The notes below the pieces were generated by a model. That model saw only the letters and a program-made list of their open reading frames with translations. It made no database searches and had not been told where the DNA came from. 10,804 bases of DNA from Chthoniobacterales bacterium (GTDB taxonomy: Bacteria > Verrucomicrobiota > Verrucomicrobiia > Chthoniobacterales > UBA10450). A program made the position numbers and the translations under genes. Location: contig JAICXG010000084.1 in assembly GCA_025980625.1 (NCBI GenBank), positions 1 through 10,804 on the forward strand. The letters are read 5' to 3'. Shown piece after piece: positions 5,946 to 10,804 of this stretch; position 1 is the stretch's first letter; each line of letters starts with the position of its first letter.

Positions 5946-7838
5946 TTACAGCTCGACCGGTGCCGCGGATGCAAGGGCTTGCGGCGGCTGTCGCAGTTCG
6001 GTGTTGCGACCGGCGCCGTGCCAGCCGGCCGCATTTGTTTCTTCCATGGTGGGCTTCTTCGCGTCGAGCGTGACCGTTGGCGAACCGGCTTGCGCGCAGT
6101 ATCTGCCGCCGGTATTCAAGGCCACGGAACGATCATTCTCTCCACCCCAGACGATCATTTCACTCTCAGTCCATACGGCCGTATGCAAGCTCCGGGCAGT
6201 CGGTGCATTGGTTGTTCTGGTGGCTGTCCAGCTATCTGTTTGTGGATTGTATCTCCCGCCGGTATTGAAAGTGTGATAGCCATGGGGATAGCTTAGTGAA
6301 TTCCCGCCCCAGACGATCATCTCACTGCCCGTCCAGACTGCTGTGTGACCGAATCTGGAAGCGGGCGCGTGGTGGGTGCTGGTTTTTCTCCAACTGTTGC
6401 TGCCCGGATTGTATATGCCGCCGCTGCGGATAGTCACGTCGAAAGCATCAGGAGTTCCGCCCCAGACGATCATTTCACTGCCGGTCCACACGGCCGTATG
6501 ACCGACTCGGCGCACGGGTGCGTGATAGGTGGCGAGAGCCATCCAAGTGTCGGCGCGGGGATTGTATCTCCCGCCAGTCCTAAGAATGCCGCTGCCGGCT
6601 CCGCCCCAGACGATCATTTCGCTGCCGGTCCAGACTGCCGTATGATCGGTTCGGCGCCTGGGCGCATTCGTCGTGCTGGTGGCTGTCCAACTATCCGTGT
6701 CGGGATCATATTTCCCACCGGTGTTCGAATAGGCATTAACAGAAGGGCTTCCGCCCCAGATGATCATTTCGCTGCCGGTCCAGACCGCTGTATGACCGGC
6801 TCGACCCTCGGGCGCATCGGTGGTACTGGTTGCATTCCAAGTGTCGGAGCTGGGATTGTATCTCCCGCCGGTGTTCAAAGACACGGAGTTTTCATCCAAT
6901 CCTCCCCAGACGATCATTTCACTGCCAGTCCACACGGCCGAGTGACTCTCTCGGCTAGAGGGCGCATTGGTCGTGCTGGTGGCCGTCCAACTATCCGTGC
7001 TGGGATTGTATCTCCCGCCGGTATTGGAATAGTTAGGAATGTTGGAGCCTCCCCAAACAATCATTTCAGCCCCGGTCCACACTGCCGTGTGAAAGCTTCG
7101 GCCAATGGGCGCGTTATTGGTGCTGGTGTCTGTCCAGCTATCATCGATGCAGTCGCTCGGCTGATCCGATATTGCCGGTAACATATAGTTAGCGTTTGCC
7201 GCTGCCATCACCTTAGGCATCTCCTCTTGCGCTGCTTTGGCGCTCGAGGAGTCCAACGATGCTTTGCGAGGTTCAATCATGGCGAACTGCAAACGTCCCA
7301 TTAGCACCGGCCTGGCCAGACACTGGGCGATCACAAAGGGATCGTTGCCGAGCGCGGCAAAGAGTTCGCGCAACACTTCGGGCTGTTTGGTGTAACTAGC
7401 CATGCGCTCCATTTCCGCCTGCAATTGCTCGGGCATGATCGGCTTTTGCCGCTCCTCTTCGAGTAACTCCGATTGGCGCAGGTAATCCTGCACCTTCTTC
7501 TCGATCGCTGCCTGAGATATCACGGCATCGAGCGATGGTTTAGGATCAGAACGCTCTTTTGGCCAGATGCGGTGGCGCCAGAGAACTTCTTCAATTGCGC
7601 GCTGATAAGCGACGCGATCCTCAAATGAAAGTTGCCTTAAGTCGGATGGCGCCGCGAGCTTGGCCTCGAGCATGCCGACCCGGAGCCAAATGTGATCCTT
7701 GGCCGTATGGTCGTCAGTGAACCAGGACTGCGTCGCCGGCGGCTGCGGCGTGCCGGCGGCGCCGGCATCGAATTGAGTGGTGACGAGCAAAACGAAAGCC
7801 GGCACGACGCTAACCAAAGCGCGACAAAACATTTTCAT
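5946..7838 (-). CDS. Exported Kelch-repeat (seven-bladed propeller) protein with helical N-terminal domain
   Basis: With the ATG at 7838 the product has 630 residues. A signal peptide is clear (MKMFCRALVSVVPAFVLLV, probable cut after DAGA near residue 27), so it is secreted or periplasmic. Residues about 40-190 are mostly helical and charged, including FEDRVAYQRAIEEVLWRHRIWP and LRELFAALGNDPFVIAQCLARP. This resembles the N-terminal helical part of some SurA/parvulin-like proteins, but no isomerase domain follows. Residues 233-580 are seven Kelch-like repeats of 46-54 residues, each with D-S-W-T-A-T-S-T-T-N-A-P, R-x-x-H-T-A-V-W-T-G-S-E-M-I-V-W-G-G and N-T-G-G-R-Y-N-P. Seven such units should close into one beta-propeller. 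C230 and C581 flank the propeller. A 50-residue low-complexity tail ends the protein. The ATG is preceded by GGAG at 8 bases; a TTG at 7877 in the same frame is less likely because it would put a charged stretch before the signal peptide. Ligand and function are unknown. Confidence 0.88.
   Translation of the reverse strand: MKMFCRALVSVVPAFVLLVTTQFDAGAAGTPQPPATQSWFTDDHTAKDHIWLRVGMLEAKLAAPSDLRQLSFEDRVAYQRAIEEVLWRHRIWPKERSDPKPSLDAVISQAAIEKKVQDYLRQSELLEEERQKPIMPEQLQAEMERMASYTKQPEVLRELFAALGNDPFVIAQCLARPVLMGRLQFAMIEPRKASLDSSSAKAAQEEMPKVMAAANANYMLPAISDQPSDCIDDSWTDTSTNNAPIGRSFHTAVWTGAEMIVWGGSNIPNYSNTGGRYNPSTDSWTATSTTNAPSSRESHSAVWTGSEMIVWGGLDENSVSLNTGGRYNPSSDTWNATSTTDAPEGRAGHTAVWTGSEMIIWGGSPSVNAYSNTGGKYDPDTDSWTATSTTNAPRRRTDHTAVWTGSEMIVWGGAGSGILRTGGRYNPRADTWMALATYHAPVRRVGHTAVWTGSEMIVWGGTPDAFDVTIRSGGIYNPGSNSWRKTSTHHAPASRFGHTAVWTGSEMIVWGGNSLSYPHGYHTFNTGGRYNPQTDSWTATRTTNAPTARSLHTAVWTESEMIVWGGENDRSVALNTGGRYCAQAGSPTVTLDAKKPTMEETNAAGWHGAGRNTELRQPPQALASAAPVEL
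6099..7142 (-). repeat. Seven tandem Kelch-coding repeats, about 150 bases each
   Basis: The units, in reading order, occupy 7142-6996, 6995-6846, 6845-6696, 6695-6552, 6551-6399, 6398-6237 and 6236-6099. Each encodes 46-54 residues. The core that encodes VWTGSEMIVWGG is nearly identical at the DNA level in all copies; on the plus strand it reads close to CCCCAGACGATCATTTC. The loops between cores vary in both length and sequence. The pattern fits duplication followed by homogenisation of the cores. All units are multiples of three, so the frame is kept throughout. Confidence 0.85.
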
Positions 7839-8229
7839 ATCGAGAACTCCGATTTTTACCGGAGCCTCTCTGAACAAGGCCGGCTCGCGTCACTTGGTGC
7901 CTCTCGAAACGGGTCGGTATTATTTCAAGGAGACTTCGGGTGAGCGCAATTAAGAGCAAGCTGGCGAGCTAACGTCAACAATCGATTTTGCGGAAATTGC
8001 CCGGCCTGAATGGTCACACAAGAGCTAGAATGCGGGACCGCTGTTTCGATTTCGTTTTGGCGGCATTTCCAAGCGCGATCGCAGGGTAACATCCGCGGCC
8101 GGATTTGTGTGCGCGGGTTGAAATGAATCGAGGGGCAAAGGCGATTTGCGCAGCGATGGAGGCCGTTCGTTGCATCGATTGCCGGCGGGCAAGTGCGGCG
8201 CCTTTGTCCCCAATCAATCGCGCAAATAA
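7839..8229. other. Non-coding gap between the ABC exporter and the Kelch gene
   Basis: This 391-base stretch holds the leader and presumably the promoter of the Kelch gene, and the trailer of the ABC exporter gene; both are read on the minus strand. A TTGACG (minus strand, 7978-7973) is a possible -35, but the sequence 17 bases on (TCTTAA) is a poor -10, so I do not call a promoter. Short open frames of 60-70 codons exist on both strands between 8014 and 8305, but none has a recognisable protein, a ribosome-binding site or coding character. CGATTG at 8176-8181 and CAATCG at 8215-8220 pair across a long loop and are not a convincing terminator. I see no RNA gene here. Confidence 0.5.
7847..7850 (-). 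promoter_or_regulatory. Ribosome-binding site that fixes the Kelch protein start
   Basis: On the minus strand GGAG lies 8 bases before the ATG at 7838-7836. This is the best Shine-Dalgarno match in front of any gene in the window. It favours this ATG over the in-frame TTG at 7877 and over the ATG two codons downstream. Confidence 0.6.
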
Positions 8230-10110
8230 CTATACGGGCGCGGTGACGAGCATTTCGACTTCCGCGCCCGACTCGTCAGGATTGCGGTTGAACTGCAGAT
8301 CGTAAAGGCGGCGATAGTAAGGAGACTTCTCGAGCAGCTGAGCGTGCTTGCCGATATCTTTGATCCGACCTTTGTCCATCACCACGATCTGGTCGGCGGA
8401 AAGAATGGTCGAGAGACGATGCGCGATCGCAATGACGGTCCGCCCGCGCGCCAGACGCTCGAGCGCGATTTGGATTTGCTGTTCGGATTCTGAGTCGAGC
8501 GCAGAGGTTGCCTCGTCGAGGAGGAGGATCGGCGCGTTTTTGAGCAAAGCTCGCGCGATCGCGACCCGCTGCTGTTGGCCTCCGGAAAGCAGGCAACCTT
8601 TGTCGCCCACGATTGTTTCGTAGCCAGCTGGCTGCGCGACGATGAACTCATGCGCATAGGCGGCTCTGGCGGCGGCATAAACTTCCTCCGCGGTCGCGTC
8701 GAGCCGGCCGAACTGGATGTTCTTGAAGATCGTGTCGTGGAAGAGAAAGGTGTCCTGGGAAACAAGCCCGATCTGTTGGCGGAGCGATTGCTGGGTCAGG
8801 CTGGGCAGGCCATTACCATCAATCCGAATAACGCCGGAGGTCGGATCGTAAAATCGCAGGATCAACGACAGGATCGTGCTCTTGCCCGCCCCACTGGCGC
8901 CGACCAGGGCAAAGCTTTTCCCCGGTTCGATGCGCAGGCTTAAACCGCGAATGGCATCAGTTACGCCTCCGGCATAACGAAAACTGACGTTGTCGAATTC
9001 AATCAGTCCGCGGGCGCGCGCAAGATCGATCGCGCCGGGCGTATCCTGGATCGTCGGTTTGGAATCGAGGATGCGGAAAATCTCGACCGTCGCCTCGATA
9101 GAGCGCTGCATCGTGACATGGATGCGGCTCAGGCTCTTTATTGGGTCGTAAAGGAGAAAGATGCCGCTAATCAGGGCAATGAATTTCGCCGCGGGCAGAT
9201 TTTCAAGATAAACATAAAAGAGCGCGAGACCGACGCCGATCGCAGCAATTGTCTCAACCAGCGGCCCGACCGCTTGCATGGAACGGACGATCCGCATCGC
9301 GTTGGTAAACTGGATGCGGTTACTCCTTTCAAAAGACTTCCGCTGGTGGTCCTCGCGCCCGAAAGATTTCACCACCCGGATCCCGCCAAAGGTCTCCTGC
9401 ATTGTCACGACCATCTGACCGAGTTCTTCCTGCTCGTATTTTACGGCTTTGCGGGCGCGCCGGCCATAAAGTCTCAGCGGGATAAGACAGCTCGGGAAGA
9501 GGACGAGCGTCACGAGCGTGAACTTCCAATCCATGTAAAGCAGGACGCCGATGCCGCTCACGATCGCGATCGGCTGTTTGAAAATATCGCTGCTCACGAG
9601 CGAGAGCGCGGTCTGCATCATGCGCGAGTCATTCGTGATGCGCGACATAAGGAAGCCGGAGCGCATCTGGTTAAAGAAATCCATTGAGTGACTCAGCATT
9701 TTACCGAAGAGCTGATTGCGAATGTCGGTCACGACCTTATTGCTGACCCATTGCGTGTAATAGCTCTCGGCGTAGTCACAAAGACTGCGCGCGGTCATAA
9801 CTGCCGGGATGAGCAGGCAATACCAAAGAAGGGAATTTATCCTCGGCCCGCTTTGCATCAGTTCCGGGTGGGAAACGAGCGCGGCCGGGTTGGGCGCGGA
9901 GCCATGAAAAATGAATGACGTTACGTGGGCGATCACGAGCGGCAGAGCTGAGCCGATCACGCCGGTGAGAAAACCAAAGGCGATGCCTGCGATGAACCGG
10001 AACTTGTATGGCATCGCGTAGGCAAAGAGGCGCTTGTACGGACCCCAGGCCAACCGCACGGTCGTCCAGAACGACTGCTTGGCGACTGTGGCGACTGGCA
10101 CTTTGTTCAT
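8230..10110 (-). CDS. MsbA-like ABC exporter (fused membrane and ATPase domains)
   Basis: The 626-residue product is a half-size ABC exporter. Residues about 25-345 form the six-helix export membrane domain, with coupling regions such as ESYYTQWVSNKVVTDIR and MQETFGGIRVVKSFGRE. Residues about 368-605 form the ATPase, with Walker A GASGAGKS (404-411), Q-loop Q452, signature LSGGQQQR (508-515), Walker B ILLLDEATSALD (528-539) and switch H564 (AHRLST). All catalytic residues are intact. It should act as a homodimer in the inner membrane. Similarity to MsbA and the overlapping glycosyltransferase gene point to a glycolipid or lipid A-core substrate, but multidrug or peptide exporters share this layout. 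An N-terminal extension of about 25 residues and an insert around 70-90 (after the first helix, likely periplasmic) are slightly longer than in MsbA. The ATG at 10110 overlaps the upstream stop as ATGA, so coupled translation is likely. Confidence 0.92.
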   Translation of the reverse strand: MNKVPVATVAKQSFWTTVRLAWGPYKRLFAYAMPYKFRFIAGIAFGFLTGVIGSALPLVIAHVTSFIFHGSAPNPAALVSHPELMQSGPRINSLLWYCLLIPAVMTARSLCDYAESYYTQWVSNKVVTDIRNQLFGKMLSHSMDFFNQMRSGFLMSRITNDSRMMQTALSLVSSDIFKQPIAIVSGIGVLLYMDWKFTLVTLVLFPSCLIPLRLYGRRARKAVKYEQEELGQMVVTMQETFGGIRVVKSFGREDHQRKSFERSNRIQFTNAMRIVRSMQAVGPLVETIAAIGVGLALFYVYLENLPAAKFIALISGIFLLYDPIKSLSRIHVTMQRSIEATVEIFRILDSKPTIQDTPGAIDLARARGLIEFDNVSFRYAGGVTDAIRGLSLRIEPGKSFALVGASGAGKSTILSLILRFYDPTSGVIRIDGNGLPSLTQQSLRQQIGLVSQDTFLFHDTIFKNIQFGRLDATAEEVYAAARAAYAHEFIVAQPAGYETIVGDKGCLLSGGQQQRVAIARALLKNAPILLLDEATSALDSESEQQIQIALERLARGRTVIAIAHRLSTILSADQIVVMDKGRIKDIGKHAQLLEKSPYYRRLYDLQFNRNPDESGAEVEMLVTAPV

Positions 10111-10804
10111 AAGGCGCGCGCTGCCGGACTCGACAGCAGCGACTGCATAGCATCAATCACCTGCTCAGTCGAGATTTCCTTCATCTGGCGCGGCACCTGT
10201 TTGGGGACGAAATCGCGCAGCGGGCCGGCACTTCCGCCCTGTAGAATGAGCGCTGGCGTCGAGAGCGGCCGCCAGTGGAACGGGTTCGTTTGGCCGAAGA
10301 GCGCGACCTGCGGCGTGCCAAGCGCGCCGGCCAGATGCATCGGCGCGGAGTCGATCGTCGCGAGCAGTCGCGCGCGCGCGATCAGCGCCGCGAGCGTGAG
10401 CAGATCGAGCTGGCCGGAGAGATCGACCACACAGTGCTGGAGATGCTTTTTGATTCGCGAAATATGTTCCTGCTCCATCCGCGAAACGCCACCGGTGAGC
10501 ACGACGCGCAAATCGTTCCTTGCCATTTCGTCTCCAACCTGCGCCCAACGACGGGCCAGCCAGAATTTCTCCGGCCGCGCTGAGCCGGGATGGATGATGA
10601 TAAAATTATCGCCTAGGTCGTGGGCCGCGATAACCCTCGCGGCATTCTTCGTTGCCTCCGCCGGTAAAACGAGACGAACATCACGCTCCACATCGTGCAC
10701 GCCCAAGGGCGCGAGCAGGGCGAGGTGGTGATCGATCGTGTGCATCGAGCGCACGCGCGAAGGAACAAAATCATTATAGCTCAATTGCCGCAGCGGCTGC
10801 CGTC
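10107..10804 (-). CDS. Glycosyltransferase family 9 (heptosyltransferase-type), C-terminal part
   Basis: About 232 codons are visible and the frame is still open at the window edge. A TTG at 10784 is internal, because codons for RQPLRQ precede it, so the N-terminus lies outside. The visible part contains the C-terminal Rossmann domain of GT9 enzymes: FIIIHPGSARPEKFW, which binds the sugar nucleotide's phosphates in heptosyltransferases, then VVLTGGVSRMEQEHI, DLSGQLDLLTLAALI, and the hallmark DSAPMHLAGALGTPQVALFG followed by TNPFHWRP. Family members such as WaaC, WaaF and WaaQ add heptose from ADP-heptose to the LPS inner core on the cytoplasmic side of the inner membrane. The exact sugar and acceptor here are not determined. 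Its stop overlaps the start of the MsbA-like exporter by 4 bases, which fits a glycolipid synthesis and export unit. Since family members usually have about 330-380 residues, roughly a third is missing from view. Confidence 0.88.
   Translation of the reverse strand, partial: RQPLRQLSYNDFVPSRVRSMHTIDHHLALLAPLGVHDVERDVRLVLPAEATKNAARVIAAHDLGDNFIIIHPGSARPEKFWLARRWAQVGDEMARNDLRVVLTGGVSRMEQEHISRIKKHLQHCVVDLSGQLDLLTLAALIARARLLATIDSAPMHLAGALGTPQVALFGQTNPFHWRPLSTPALILQGGSAGPLRDFVPKQVPRQMKEISTEQVIDAMQSLLSSPAARAL

Noticed and set aside
6345..7181. A 278-codon open frame with a repeating pattern, antisense to the Kelch repeats
   Set aside because: The periodicity simply mirrors the Kelch DNA repeats. 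The minus frame has a signal peptide, a ribosome-binding site and intact Kelch blades.
8014..8305. Overlapping short open frames on both strands in the gap beside the ABC exporter
   Set aside because: No ribosome-binding site, recognisable domain or coherent composition. One of them also runs into the end of the exporter gene.

Overview
The window looks like chromosomal DNA of a moderately GC-rich, Gram-negative bacterium. A lipid/glycan-type ABC exporter overlaps a family 9 (heptosyltransferase-type) glycosyltransferase, and there is a large exported Kelch propeller protein of a style I associate with soil Verrucomicrobia and Acidobacteria. The phylum is an inference from gene content, made without any database search. 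I see no transposase, integrase, phage gene, tRNA, rRNA or CRISPR array, and the region reads as ordinary, mostly housekeeping or envelope-related sequence.

Layout from left to right. (1) Positions 1-1448, minus strand: two consecutive DUF21/CNNM-type membrane proteins joined by a 4-base ATGA overlap. The second is cut by the left window edge. (2) 1544-2014, plus strand: a small DUF309 protein, divergent from the first pair. (3) 2066-2812, minus strand: a TauE/SafE-type membrane permease, divergent from (4) 2854-5022, plus strand: a long thioredoxin-fold plus barrel protein of the DUF255 (YyaL/SPATA20) family. The two GTG start codons of this pair sit in the opposite arms of an imperfect inverted repeat. 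(5) 5085-5816, minus strand: a compact PHP-domain metal-dependent phosphoesterase. (6) 5946-7838, minus strand: an exported protein with a helical N-terminal domain and seven Kelch-like repeats, encoded by a DNA-level tandem repeat. (7) 7839-8229: a non-coding gap. (8) 8230-10804, minus strand: an MsbA-like ABC exporter preceded by, and overlapping, the C-terminal part of a GT9 glycosyltransferase that runs off the right edge.

Two units look co-translated: the DUF21 pair, and the glycosyltransferase-exporter pair, which probably serves surface glycolipid (LPS-like) assembly. The TSUP permease and the DUF255 protein probably share a control region. I found no convincing new multi-gene system. 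The most interesting items are the architecture of the Kelch protein (seven blades, two cysteines flanking the ring, an uncharacterised helical domain) and the symmetric start-codon repeat between the permease and DUF255 genes.
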